A stretch of 64,000 nucleotides of DNA from an uncultured Prevotella sp. (GTDB lineage: Bacteria > Bacteroidota > Bacteroidia > Bacteroidales > Bacteroidaceae): positions 6,551-70,550 of the forward strand of contig UQTI01000003.1 in assembly GCA_900543975.1 (NCBI GenBank), written 5' to 3'. A program made the translations under genes and the position numbers. Under the pieces are notes generated by a model that saw only the letters and a program-made list of their open reading frames with translations, ran no database searches and was not told the DNA's origin. Positions 17,150-25,530 of this stretch are shown piece after piece (position 1 is the first letter of the stretch; each line of letters starts with the position of its first letter).

Positions 17150-17782
17150 TCAGATGTTGACAAGATAGTTGAGCATGATGAGAGTGAACGCCACGGCCTG
17201 TCCCACAAGAAATCCTGCCACCACCTGCCAAAGCGTGTGTTGTCGCAGGATCATTCGGCTGGTGCCCACCATTCCTGCCACGATGAACACAAGGCAGAGC
17301 CACCACAAGGGGTTGAAACTGAAGAGCACGGCAAAGGCCTGCAGCGCTCCTGCCACGCCTCCAATGGCCGATGTGTGTGTGGATATCTTCCACCATATGT
17401 TTATCACGACGCAGCACATCTGTATGGCGAGAGCCGCCATGAGGATGATGCTCATGAAATGGGGAATGTGTGTTATCTCCATGAGCGTGTAACAGCCCGC
17501 ATAACAGAGAATGGAGATGACATAAGGCACCATGCGTTTCTCCTGACGTCCCAGTTCGAGGAGTGTCCAGCCGTGATATTGGCGGTAGAATCGTATGAGG
17601 AGCGTGGGCATGAGAATGGTGAACAGATACACCATGCCTATGACGCGCAGCTTATATTGCCACGGCGCAAGACTGAGGTAGCTGAAGGTGAAAAGCACGA
17701 TAAGCCCTACCGTTGAGAGGTAGAATGGCGTAAACATCATGCTTAACAATCGGGCTGCAAGAATAATGTTTTTTTGTCTCAT
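17150..17782 (-). CDS. PAP2-like multi-spanning membrane protein
   Basis: 210 residues with about six hydrophobic helices. The pattern KISTHTSAIGG, then TSRMILRQHTLWQVVAG, resembles the second and third motifs of PAP2 lipid phosphatases (SRxxxxxHxxxD), but the final Asp is replaced (HTLWQV) and the first KxxxxxxRP motif is not evident. It could be a divergent undecaprenyl- or phosphatidate-phosphatase-like protein, or a PAP2-fold protein without that activity. It stands alone behind rpoN with a 20-bp array directly upstream. Confidence 0.65.
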   Translation of the reverse strand: MRQKNIILAARLLSMMFTPFYLSTVGLIVLFTFSYLSLAPWQYKLRVIGMVYLFTILMPTLLIRFYRQYHGWTLLELGRQEKRMVPYVISILCYAGCYTLMEITHIPHFMSIILMAALAIQMCCVVINIWWKISTHTSAIGGVAGALQAFAVLFSFNPLWWLCLVFIVAGMVGTSRMILRQHTLWQVVAGFLVGQAVAFTLIMLNYLVNI

Positions 17783-17810
17783 TTCATGTTTCGTCTCTTT
17801 ACATATTGTC

Positions 17811-17910
17811 CTGAATGATGCGTGGGTGTTATGAATGATGCTTGGGTGTTCTGAATGATGTTTGGGCGCACTGAATGATGCTTGGGTGCACAGAATGATG
17901 CTTTGGTGCA
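17811..17910. repeat. Exact-period 20-bp tandem array, 5 copies
   Basis: Five units of CTGAATGATGCTTGGGTGTT with point changes and no length drift. The array begins 29 bp upstream of the PAP2-like ATG and ends 6 bp before the rpoN stop. Confidence 0.95.
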
Positions 17911-17916
17911 GGGTCT

Positions 17917-19566
17917 CTATTCTCTACGCTGCTTTGCCGAGGGTATGGCTAACTGCTCTCGATATTTTGACACCGTTCTTCGTGCTATGGGGTAGCCCTT
18001 CTCTTTCATGAGCTTTGACAGCATGTCGTCGCTGTAGGGCGCCTTCTTGTCCTCGCCCTCTACAATCTCCTTGAGAGTTGCCTTTATGTTGCGTGTTGAC
18101 AGCTCCTCTCCGTTTTCGTTTGTGTAGCTGATGTTGAAGAAAAACTTGAGAGGGAATATTCCCCAGTTGGTCTGCACATATTTCACGTTACACACCCTCG
18201 ACACCGTTGATATGTCGAGCCCCGTCTTTGCTGCGATGTCCTTCAGAACCATCGGCTTGAGGTCTGCCTCGTCGCCGTCGAGGAAAAACTTGCGTTGCCA
18301 GTCGATGATGGCACGCATGGTCTTGGTTAGCGTTGCCCTGCGCTGCCTTATGGCGTCAATGTAGCCTTGCGCCTTGTCTACCTTCTCCTTGGCATAGAGC
18401 AGCGCCTCCTTCTCCTGCCGACTCATGCCCTTGCGGTTGTTGCGGTAAGTCTCAACCATGTCGGCAAACGTTGGCGACACCTTAAGCTCAGGCACGTCGC
18501 CCGCGTTGAGATACATCTTTATCGTGCCGTCGTCGAGGGTGTCGACAATAAAGTCGGGCGTGATCTGCTGCATGCTTCGTCCCTCAGCCTCGCCGAGCGA
18601 TGCTCCGGGTTTAGGGTTTAGGCGCATGATCTCATGCCGAAAACCGTCGAGGTCGTCGTCCGTTATGTGGTGGTTCTTCTTCAGCACCTCCCAGTGGCGT
18701 GCAATGAAGTCGTTGTAGCTGTAGGTCAGGATCTCTATTGCGAGGTCGCGCATGCGGCTCTTTGGTCTGCGTCTCAGTTGGAGGATAAGACACTCGCGCA
18801 GGTCGTGGGCACCAATGCCCGCAGGGTCAAAGGTCTTGAGCAGCTGCATCATCTCCTTCACCTCCTCTGGCGTACACTCCACGTTCTGAAACAGCTCCAG
18901 CTCGTCACACAGGCTGTCGGCGCTCTTGCGCAGCAGTCCGTCGTCGTCGAGCGACCCTATGACATACTCCATGATGTCGCGCTGCTTGGGTGTGATGTCC
19001 TGTTCTCCCACCTGCTCGTTGAGCTTGTCGTAGAACGAAGACGAGTCGCCCCACACCATCTCGCCGCTGTCGCTGTCGCCGTCGCCGTTGTCGGCATAGG
19101 TTCCTCCAGCCTGAAAGGCCGTAGGCATCTCGTCGTCACGGCCTATGCCCTCCAAGGCATCGTCCAGGGCCGAGGCCCGCTCCTCGCGGTCTTGCTCGCG
19201 GTTAAACTGCTCGTCGTGGCTGTCGAACGCATCGTCATCAATGTCGTTGTTGCGGTTGCCGAACGCATCGCCATCATTGTCGTTGTTGCCATTGCCGTTA
19301 TTAGAATGGCCGTTGTTGCTGCTGTCTTGTGTTCCGTTGCCCTCGTCGTTGTCGAACAGCGAGTTGTCAGAAGCGTCATACACAGGCTGTGCATCGTCAG
19401 GTGACACCACCTCAAGGGCGGGATTGTCATCAATCTCAGCCTTCACACTCTCCTCCAGTTCGGGTAGGGGCATCTCTGTGAGCCTCACCTGCAACATCTG
19501 TTGTTGGGTGAGTTTCTGAATCTGCTGAAGCTTCTGCTCCTGTGTTTGTATGAGATTTTGTGCCAT
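17917..19566 (-). CDS. rpoN: RNA polymerase sigma-54 factor
   Basis: 549 residues from MAQNLIQTQ. An in-frame ATG 31 codons upstream gives a non-conserved extension and lies in a repeat, so 19566 is preferred. Region I is Gln-rich with activator-binding character (EQKLQQIQKLTQQQMLQ). Region II is a long acidic linker with Asn/Gly/Asp runs (NNGNGNNDNDGDAFG). The core-binding domain follows, and the RpoN box ARRTVSKYRE sits near the C-terminus. It directs transcription from -24/-12 promoters with AAA activators. Two copies of a 28-bp repeat carrying TATCTTTG boxes lie just upstream. No activator gene is present in the window. Confidence 0.96.
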   Translation of the reverse strand: MAQNLIQTQEQKLQQIQKLTQQQMLQVRLTEMPLPELEESVKAEIDDNPALEVVSPDDAQPVYDASDNSLFDNDEGNGTQDSSNNGHSNNGNGNNDNDGDAFGNRNNDIDDDAFDSHDEQFNREQDREERASALDDALEGIGRDDEMPTAFQAGGTYADNGDGDSDSGEMVWGDSSSFYDKLNEQVGEQDITPKQRDIMEYVIGSLDDDGLLRKSADSLCDELELFQNVECTPEEVKEMMQLLKTFDPAGIGAHDLRECLILQLRRRPKSRMRDLAIEILTYSYNDFIARHWEVLKKNHHITDDDLDGFRHEIMRLNPKPGASLGEAEGRSMQQITPDFIVDTLDDGTIKMYLNAGDVPELKVSPTFADMVETYRNNRKGMSRQEKEALLYAKEKVDKAQGYIDAIRQRRATLTKTMRAIIDWQRKFFLDGDEADLKPMVLKDIAAKTGLDISTVSRVCNVKYVQTNWGIFPLKFFFNISYTNENGEELSTRNIKATLKEIVEGEDKKAPYSDDMLSKLMKEKGYPIARRTVSKYREQLAIPSAKQRRE

Positions 19567-19600
19567 CTTTAATGTTTTGTTAGTGATATGCTGCCTTAGC

Positions 19601-19701
19601 CCGCTTATCTTATGCAAAGATAATGCAAACCGAGAGCAGAGATGCAAGCTTGCTTGCAATCTTTGCCGAGGTGCCGCTTATCTTATGCAAAGATAATGCA
19701 A
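19601..19701. repeat. 28-bp perfect direct repeat (period 73) carrying -7 boxes upstream of rpoN
   Basis: CCGCTTATCTTATGCAAAGA plus TAATGCAA occurs at 19601-19628 and 19674-19701. On the minus strand each copy contains TATCTTTG (19615-19622, 19688-19695). Between them lies GCAAGCTTGC, a palindrome. From memory, similar sequences are dispersed in Prevotella genomes. It may provide one or two rpoN promoters. Confidence 0.7.
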
Positions 19702-19774
19702 TTTTTTGAAACCGCTTCTTAATTGTCTATTTTTAAAATAAATGTCATTTGTCGGGGTGCCGTTTAAAACAAAT

Positions 19775-19808
19775 TTAGGAGCCTCAGGCACGAATGCCAG
19801 GCCCCTAA
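19775..19808 (-). terminator. Terminator of cysS
   Basis: Interrupted stem TTAGG-AGCCT-AGGCA / TGCC-GGCC-CCTAA about 95 bp past the cysS stop, followed on the minus strand by ATTTGTTTT. Confidence 0.5.
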
Positions 19809-19903
19809 ACGTTGTTTATTTCAGAAATAGAATCGCTTGTTTTGATTTTCGTTTGTCTTGATTTTCGCTTGTCAAGCTTATCAAGCTTATCAGCTCTTCA
19901 TCT

Positions 19904-21394
19904 CTATTTGTTGAGCTTCCACACGCAGCCGTCTTTGGTGTCCATGACCTCGAATCCGGCTTCCTTGAGCGCATCGCGAATCTGGTCGCAGGTGCCCCAG
20001 TCTTTGTTGGCGCGTGCCTTGGCGCGGAGGTTGAGCACCATGTCAACAACCTTTCCGAAGGCTTCCTCGCGGTCGCAGCTGTCGGCAGCGCGGTCGTCGC
20101 GCAGTCCGAGGATGTCGAAGGCGAAGGTGCGCATGGTGTCGGCGAGCAGCTTAAAGTCGGCCTCGCTGATGGTTGCCTTATGGTCAACGAGCTTGTTCAC
20201 CACGGTGCAAGCCTCAAACAGATGGCTTATAACCTGCGGTGTGGCGAGGTCGTCGTTCATCGCCTCATAACATTTCGTTGCCAGCGTTGTAGCCAAGCGG
20301 TGAGTGTCGGCATCGCTTTCTGCTGCCACCTTCACCCTGTCGAGGTCGGCAAGACCGTTCATCAGACGCTCCAGACCCTTCTCGCTTGCCATGAGGGCGT
20401 CGTTGGAGAAGTCGACGGTGCCGCGATAGTGGGCAGAGAGAATGAAGAAGCGAATGGTCATGGGCGAGTAGGCCTTCGTGAGCGACTCGTGTGTGCCTTT
20501 GAAGAACTGCTCCAGCGTTATGAAGTTGCCAAGGCTCTTGCCCATCTTCTGTCCGTTGATGGTGAGCATGTTGTTGTGCATCCAGTAGTGGACCATCTGG
20601 TCGCCTTGCGATGCCACAGCCTGTGCAATCTCACACTCGTGGTGCGGGAAGACGAGGTCCATGCCTCCGCCGTGTATGTCGAAATGGGCACCCAGATATT
20701 TGCGTCCCATGGCCGTGCACTCGCAGTGCCATCCAGGGAAACCGTCGCTCCAGGGGCTTGGCCAGCGCATGATATGTTCTGGCTGTGCCTTCTTCCACAG
20801 GGCGAAGTCGGCCTGGTTATGCTTCTCTCCCACGCCGTCGAGCTCGCGCGACGCGTCTTTCACGTCGTCGAGGTTGCGTCCGGAGAGAATGCCGTAATGA
20901 TATTTCTCGTTATATTTTTTTACGTCAAAATAGACCGAGCCGTTGCTCACATAAGCAAATCCGTTATCGAGGATCTGCTGCACGAGCTGCTCCTGCTCAA
21001 TGATGTGGCCTGTGGCGTGAGGCTCGATGCTTGGCGGCAGAACGTTGAGGGCCTCCATGGCTGCGTGATAGCGGTTGGTGTAATACTGTGCTATCTCCAT
21101 TGGCTCAAGCTGCTCCAGGCGTGCCTTCTTCTCGATCTTGTCGTCGCCGTCGTCGGCATCGTGCTCCAGGTGTCCCACATCGGTGATGTTGCGCACATAG
21201 CGCACCTTGTAGCCGATATGCTTGAGATAACGGAACAGAATGTCGAAGGTGATGGCAGGACGTGCGTGTCCGAGATGTGGATCGCCGTAGACAGTGGGGC
21301 CGCATACATACATGCCCACGTTTGGAGCATGCAGCGGCTTGAACAGCTCCTTCTGTCGGGTGAGCGTATTGTAGATAATCAGTGGTTGTGACAT
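19904..21394 (-). CDS. cysS: Cysteinyl-tRNA synthetase
   Basis: 496 residues, class Ia aminoacyl-tRNA synthetase, cytoplasmic. The HIGH-type motif is PHLGH (about 39-43) and KMSKS appears as KMGKS in NGQKMGKSLGN, a variant I recall from related enzymes. Zinc ligands are visible as C31 (YVCGPTVYG), HCECTAMGRKYLG and HHECEIAQ. The C-terminal DALR-like helical region ends with KEAGFEVMDTKDG. Its own terminator follows. The 125-bp gap to the glycosyltransferase gene holds no recognised element apart from a TAAGTTTG box at 21480. Confidence 0.97.
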   Translation of the reverse strand: MSQPLIIYNTLTRQKELFKPLHAPNVGMYVCGPTVYGDPHLGHARPAITFDILFRYLKHIGYKVRYVRNITDVGHLEHDADDGDDKIEKKARLEQLEPMEIAQYYTNRYHAAMEALNVLPPSIEPHATGHIIEQEQLVQQILDNGFAYVSNGSVYFDVKKYNEKYHYGILSGRNLDDVKDASRELDGVGEKHNQADFALWKKAQPEHIMRWPSPWSDGFPGWHCECTAMGRKYLGAHFDIHGGGMDLVFPHHECEIAQAVASQGDQMVHYWMHNNMLTINGQKMGKSLGNFITLEQFFKGTHESLTKAYSPMTIRFFILSAHYRGTVDFSNDALMASEKGLERLMNGLADLDRVKVAAESDADTHRLATTLATKCYEAMNDDLATPQVISHLFEACTVVNKLVDHKATISEADFKLLADTMRTFAFDILGLRDDRAADSCDREEAFGKVVDMVLNLRAKARANKDWGTCDQIRDALKEAGFEVMDTKDGCVWKLNK

Positions 21395-21519
21395 CTTGTT
21401 TATTTTTTTTTATTCGTTATTTTCTGTTTTTCCTTTGTCTTCCCTTTGTTTTTCCTTTATTCTCCGTCCTTTCGTTCTGCAAACTTACAAAAAATATTGC
21501 ATACAGGGGCGTAGAAAGG

Positions 21520-22458
21520 TCAAAAGTTGAGCTTCTTGTCCACAAAATAGCGGGGGCGGCGTTTCACCTCCGTGTAAATTTTGCCGATATACACGCCCGT
21601 AATGCCCACGCCCGTCGTTATGACGCCGCCGATCAGCCACATAGAGACCAGGATGGAGGTCCATCCCTCGATGGTGTGTCCGATGGCGTGCTCGTAGAGG
21701 GCATAGACGATGATGAAGACCGCAACAAGCGTCATGGCCAGTCCGGCGAAGGTGATAAACTTCAGCGGCGCCGTCGAGAACGAGGTTATGCCGTCGATGG
21801 AGAAGCTGATCATCTTGCCCAACGGATATTTCGACTCACCGGCAGTGCGTGCCGTGCGGTCATAATAGACAAAGCCTTCTTTGAAGCCCAGCTGCCTTAC
21901 GATGCCGCGAAGGAACATGTTGCGCTCCGGATACTGCATGAGCGCCTCCACCGCACGCTTCGACATCATGCGGAAGTCGGCGTGGTTGTAGAGAATGTTC
22001 TTGTCGGCGGTCTGCATTATGCGGTAGAACGTCTGTGCCGTGACGCGCTTGAACCATGTGTCGGTCTTGCGCTCCTTTCTCACGCCATACACGATGTCGC
22101 AGCCGTCGTCCTTGACCTGACGCGCCATGCTTATGATGGTTGTCTCATCGTCCTGAAGGTCAGCATCTATCGACACCATGGCGTCGCACAGCGGCAAGGC
22201 CTGTTCCATGCCAGCCCACAGCGCGTTCTGATGGCCCACGTTGTGGGCGAGCTTCAGCCCCGCCACCTCCTTGTTGGCTTCGGCCGCCTCGCTGATGAGC
22301 TGCCATGTGCGGTCGCGGCTGCCGTCGTCGACAAACAGCAGGCGGGCGTCGGTGTCGGTTTCGGCTTTCAGCCTTCCGGTGAGGGTGAGGAGCTTGTTGA
22401 GCGACCAAGGAAACACCTCTTCCTCGTTGTAGCAGGGCACGATGATGTATAAAATCAT
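21520..22458 (-). CDS. Family 2 glycosyltransferase of the GtrB/DPM1 type
   Basis: 312 residues. The N-terminal GT-A domain has YIIVPCYNEEEVF, VDDGSRD and the metal site SIDADLQDDE. Two C-terminal membrane helices are present (FAGLAMTLVAVFIIVYALY and WLIGGVITTGVGITGVYIG), as in enzymes that transfer a sugar from a nucleotide donor to a polyprenyl phosphate at the inner face of the membrane. The sugar and acceptor pathway cannot be read from the sequence and no GtrA partner is adjacent. The gene appears monocistronic with a short two-copy repeat upstream. Confidence 0.88.
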   Translation of the reverse strand: MILYIIVPCYNEEEVFPWSLNKLLTLTGRLKAETDTDARLLFVDDGSRDRTWQLISEAAEANKEVAGLKLAHNVGHQNALWAGMEQALPLCDAMVSIDADLQDDETTIISMARQVKDDGCDIVYGVRKERKTDTWFKRVTAQTFYRIMQTADKNILYNHADFRMMSKRAVEALMQYPERNMFLRGIVRQLGFKEGFVYYDRTARTAGESKYPLGKMISFSIDGITSFSTAPLKFITFAGLAMTLVAVFIIVYALYEHAIGHTIEGWTSILVSMWLIGGVITTGVGITGVYIGKIYTEVKRRPRYFVDKKLNF

Positions 22459-22499
22459 AACTCTTTGGTTTTTATGGGGTTATTGGCTCTTGTCGGGGT

Positions 22500-22587
22500 T
22501 TGTCAGGCAAAAACGCCTTGAAAAGACAGAGCCTTTTGTTGAGGCTTGTCAGGCAAAAACGCCTTGAAAGGCAGAGCCTCTTGTTAC
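22500..22587. repeat. 46-bp direct repeat, 2 copies, upstream of the glycosyltransferase
   Basis: TTGTCAGGCAAAAACGCCTT followed by GAAA and a CAGAGCC block occurs at 22500 and 22546. AGGC-AAAAAC-GCCT inside each copy is a small hairpin. Confidence 0.85.
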
Positions 22588-22595
22588 GAAGCTTT

Positions 22596-23846
22596 CTATT
22601 CCTCTCTCTTCACCTTTTCGAGCAGGAACAGCTTGTCGCTGGGGCGCACCTTGTCGGGCACGGGAATGGAGACGTGGGTGCCCTTGGGAGCGGTCTGAAC
22701 GGGGTCGAGCTCCAGGCGTATCTCGCTCACGGTCACATACATGACACCCGTCGTGGGGCCCGTGATGAGGAGCTTGTCGCCAACGGAGAACTCGTGAGCC
22801 TCGCAGGTAAACTCGGCAACGCCAAGTTTTGAGAAATATTTCACGCCACGGCCCACATAGATCTTGCGCTCGGTAGCGTTAGAACCGTAGTTTTTGTTCC
22901 ACTCGCCCATGGTCTGACCCTGATAGTAGCCATCCCAGAAGCCGCGGTTGAACACGCTTGCCAGACGCTCGTCCCACTGGTCCTTCTTCTCTTCCGTGAA
23001 CTGGCCGTCAAGAACAGCCTTGATGGCCTCCTTGTAACATTTTACAACGTTGTAGACATACTCGGGTCCGCGGGCGCGGCCTTCGATCTTGAACACCCTC
23101 ACGCCAGCCTTCATCATGCGGTCGATGAACCTGATGGTCTTCAGGTCCTTGGGCGACATGATATACTTGTTGTCGATCTCGAGCTGACAGCCCGTCTCGT
23201 TGTCGGTCACGGTGTAAGAACGGCGGCAGAGCTGCATGCACTCGCCGCGGTTGGCAGAGCGGCTGGTGTTCTGCAAGCTCATGTAGCACTTGCCGCTCAC
23301 CGCCATGCACAAGGCGCCGTGACAGAACATCTCTATGCGCACCAGCTCGCCCTTGGGACCGCGCACCTGCTGCTCCTCGATCTGGCGGTAGATCTCTGCC
23401 ACCTGGTCCATGTTGAGCTCGCGTGCCAGCACCACCACGTCGGCAAACTGTGCATAAAACTTCAGGGCCTCTATGTTGCTGATGTTGAGCTGTGTGGAGA
23501 GGTGCACCTCCACGCCCACCTGTCGGCAGTAGGTCATCACCGCCACGTCGCTGGCAATGACCGCCGACACCTTGGCCTCATGGGCGGCGTCGATGATCTG
23601 TCGCATGGTCTCAAGGTCCTCGCCGTAGATTATGGTGTTGACGGTGAGGTAGCTCTTCATGCCGTGCTCGTGGCAGGTGGCGGCAATCTCCTTGAGGTCG
23701 TCGATGGTGAAATGGTTTGCCGAGTGGGAGCGCATGTTGAGCTGCCCAATGCCGAAATAGATCGAGTCGGCACCGGCTTGTATCGCTGCGGCCAGGCTCT
23801 CGCGGGAGCCTACAGGGGCCATTATTTCAAATTCTTGTTGTTGCAT
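22596..23846 (-). CDS. U32-family peptidase-like protein (tRNA or rRNA hydroxylation type)
   Basis: 416 residues. The U32 TIM-barrel start is EIMAPVGSRESL. The signature region shows EMFCHGALCMAVSGKCYMS with conserved cysteines, then NRGECMQLCR and FKIEGRARGPEYV. The best characterised relatives, E. coli TrhP (YegQ) and RlhA, are needed for hydroxylation of tRNA uridine 34 or a 23S rRNA cytidine; older annotations call the family collagenase-like. The length matches the short TrhP-like group. A start at the second Met (23822) is possible. No partner gene is adjacent. Confidence 0.88.
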   Translation of the reverse strand: MQQQEFEIMAPVGSRESLAAAIQAGADSIYFGIGQLNMRSHSANHFTIDDLKEIAATCHEHGMKSYLTVNTIIYGEDLETMRQIIDAAHEAKVSAVIASDVAVMTYCRQVGVEVHLSTQLNISNIEALKFYAQFADVVVLARELNMDQVAEIYRQIEEQQVRGPKGELVRIEMFCHGALCMAVSGKCYMSLQNTSRSANRGECMQLCRRSYTVTDNETGCQLEIDNKYIMSPKDLKTIRFIDRMMKAGVRVFKIEGRARGPEYVYNVVKCYKEAIKAVLDGQFTEEKKDQWDERLASVFNRGFWDGYYQGQTMGEWNKNYGSNATERKIYVGRGVKYFSKLGVAEFTCEAHEFSVGDKLLITGPTTGVMYVTVSEIRLELDPVQTAPKGTHVSIPVPDKVRPSDKLFLLEKVKREE

Positions 23847-23905
23847 TGTAGTCTGTTGTTATGTCAGATTGAGCTTATGAATCGTCAGATGGCGTTTATG
23901 AATGG

Positions 23906-24619
23906 TCACTTGTTGCGTTTATACACGCCTACCTCAATCACGTATTGTCCTACGTTTTTGGGCAGATTGATGTTGCCACCGAGGTCGTTAGATGTTATTT
24001 TCTTCGGCTTGTCCACATAGACCCATTTGAATATGGACACCGGATGTTTGCGGTTTGACACACCGCCATACACTTTATCATACGTCAGTGGTATGCCTGC
24101 TGCTTTGAGGTCTTTCACCATGGTGGCGTAGAATTTGTCTGCCTCGGCTTTAGAGTTGAGGTAGAAGTCGTAGAACGTGCGGTTTTCCAACCAGTCGATG
24201 TACGCCACGCCGATGGGTGTGCCTTTGTATGTATAGAAGAAAGAGGTGTTGTCGTGATGCAGACCATTGTAGAACCCGTTTATCGTTTCACACCTTCCGT
24301 ACAGTCTTGTCAGCGCCTGTTGTGCCTTCTCCTTGCTGTTGACGTCGCTCGTCAGGCAGCCGTAGGGGAAGTAGAGCAGGTCGCCGATGGTGCGCGCCTT
24401 TGTGGTGCGTGGCGACGGGGCGGAGGGTGCTGCTGACGAGTTGTGCTGTGTCGCTACGCTGGGGTGACGCCCCTTGTACTTGCAGTCGCTTATCGCCTTG
24501 CCGCAGGTCTTGCAGTGGGGTGTTAAGCGTTGCGCCGACATCGTGGTGGGCACCAGGGCCATGAGGCATGTCAGCGCTGTGGCTACCAGGCCTGCGACTG
24601 TAGTTTCTTTCTTCATCAT
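23906..24619 (-). CDS. Secreted protein of unknown function with a CxxC knuckle
   Basis: 237 residues. A signal peptide of about 30 residues ends TTMSAQ. It is followed by HCKTCGKAISDCKYKG, three cysteines spaced like half of a zinc ribbon. A Ser/Pro/Ala linker follows, then a folded domain (about 80-235: DLLYFPYGCLTSDV, YIDWLENRTFYDFYLNSK, GQYVIEVGVYKRNK). I do not recognise the family. It lies 21 bp upstream of the next envelope gene's stop on the same strand, so the DUF3108 gene and this gene may be cotranscribed. Confidence 0.65.
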   Translation of the reverse strand: MMKKETTVAGLVATALTCLMALVPTTMSAQRLTPHCKTCGKAISDCKYKGRHPSVATQHNSSAAPSAPSPRTTKARTIGDLLYFPYGCLTSDVNSKEKAQQALTRLYGRCETINGFYNGLHHDNTSFFYTYKGTPIGVAYIDWLENRTFYDFYLNSKAEADKFYATMVKDLKAAGIPLTYDKVYGGVSNRKHPVSIFKWVYVDKPKKITSNDLGGNINLPKNVGQYVIEVGVYKRNK

Positions 24620-24640
24620 GTCTTTCGTTTTTAATTGTGC

Positions 24641-25444
24641 TTAGTTCGTTGCTGCCTTAACAGGGTTCTTTGCTCCTCTCATTCCCACAAGGAAGGCCTT
24701 GGCTGATCCAAACTTGAGGAACATGTCGAGGCGCACGGGTATGTGGTTCTCGTCGTCGGTGACGTAGAAGCGCACAATCTCCTTATACTTGCCGTCCTCC
24801 TTCTCCATGTAAGACAGCTGCAGACAACGATACTTGTGGCCGTTGTCGGCTTTCACCGTGGTCTTGCCGCGATAGAAAATCTGGGCGGCGTCGATGTTCT
24901 TGCCGTCGGCGATGGGGAAATGGATGGTGTTGCCCTTCTTCCACCCCGTGGGGTCGAAGGAGCGGGCACGCAAGAAGATGTTGAGCATGTCGTAGACACA
25001 TTGGTCCTGCACGCTCTGCTTCCACTTGTGTGTGCCGTCGTTTTGCTGACGGTGCTGGCGCAGATGCTGGCGGCCGTCAGGATAGCTGTAGAACACCTCG
25101 TCGACGGTGTAACGGCTGCCCTCGCGTGCTCCCTTGCGGAAGTAGAGCGGCTCCATCTTGGTCGAACAGTAACAGAGCAGGGTGTCGCGCAACACGAACA
25201 TGTCGTCAACGCGCTTGTTGCCTCTCGTGGTGAGCGACGAACGCCAGGCATGATAGCCGTGATATTTGCTCTGCACCGTCGACATGGAGGCTGTGCCTGC
25301 CTTCACCCATATAAACTGCCAGTTGTAATAGAGGTTATATGTGAGAAACTCGCCCGACTTGAAGGCTGTGTTCTTGTATGTGCATTGTGCTTGGGCTGCT
25401 ACAGCCGCAAGGGCAATGACTAATGATATTATTAATTTCTTCAT
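24641..25444 (-). CDS. DUF3108 family exported protein
   Basis: 267 residues with a signal peptide (ISLVIALAAVAAQAQ). KSGEFLTYNLYYNWQFIWVK, GTASMSTV and a conserved middle part match DUF3108, periplasmic or outer-membrane-linked beta-rich proteins of unknown function. FYVTDDENHIPVRLDMF near the end is typical. It is followed after 21 bp by the CxxC protein gene and preceded by the Ig-like lipoprotein gene 73 bp upstream. That gap contains a dispersed 3' tract. Confidence 0.82.
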   Translation of the reverse strand: MKKLIISLVIALAAVAAQAQCTYKNTAFKSGEFLTYNLYYNWQFIWVKAGTASMSTVQSKYHGYHAWRSSLTTRGNKRVDDMFVLRDTLLCYCSTKMEPLYFRKGAREGSRYTVDEVFYSYPDGRQHLRQHRQQNDGTHKWKQSVQDQCVYDMLNIFLRARSFDPTGWKKGNTIHFPIADGKNIDAAQIFYRGKTTVKADNGHKYRCLQLSYMEKEDGKYKEIVRFYVTDDENHIPVRLDMFLKFGSAKAFLVGMRGAKNPVKAATN

Positions 25445-25462
25445 AATTTCTTCTTCCTTTAT

Positions 25463-25530
25463 TTCAGCGTCAGCCTTTTTACCTTTAACTCAAATCGAAT
25501 TCTTCACTCTTCACTCTTCACTTTTCCCTT
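25463..25530 (-). repeat. 3' purine-rich dispersed tract behind the Ig-like lipoprotein
   Basis: In sense with the lipoprotein gene, GGGAAAAGTGAAGAGTGAAG overlaps its end: the stop TGA is inside AAGTGAAG. AGGTAAAAAGGCTGACGC follows. Confidence 0.75.

Noticed and set aside
20180..21391. 403-codon open frame opposite cysS
   Set aside because: Entirely antisense to an intact synthetase gene; composition (His, Val, Arg rich) is that of a shadow frame.
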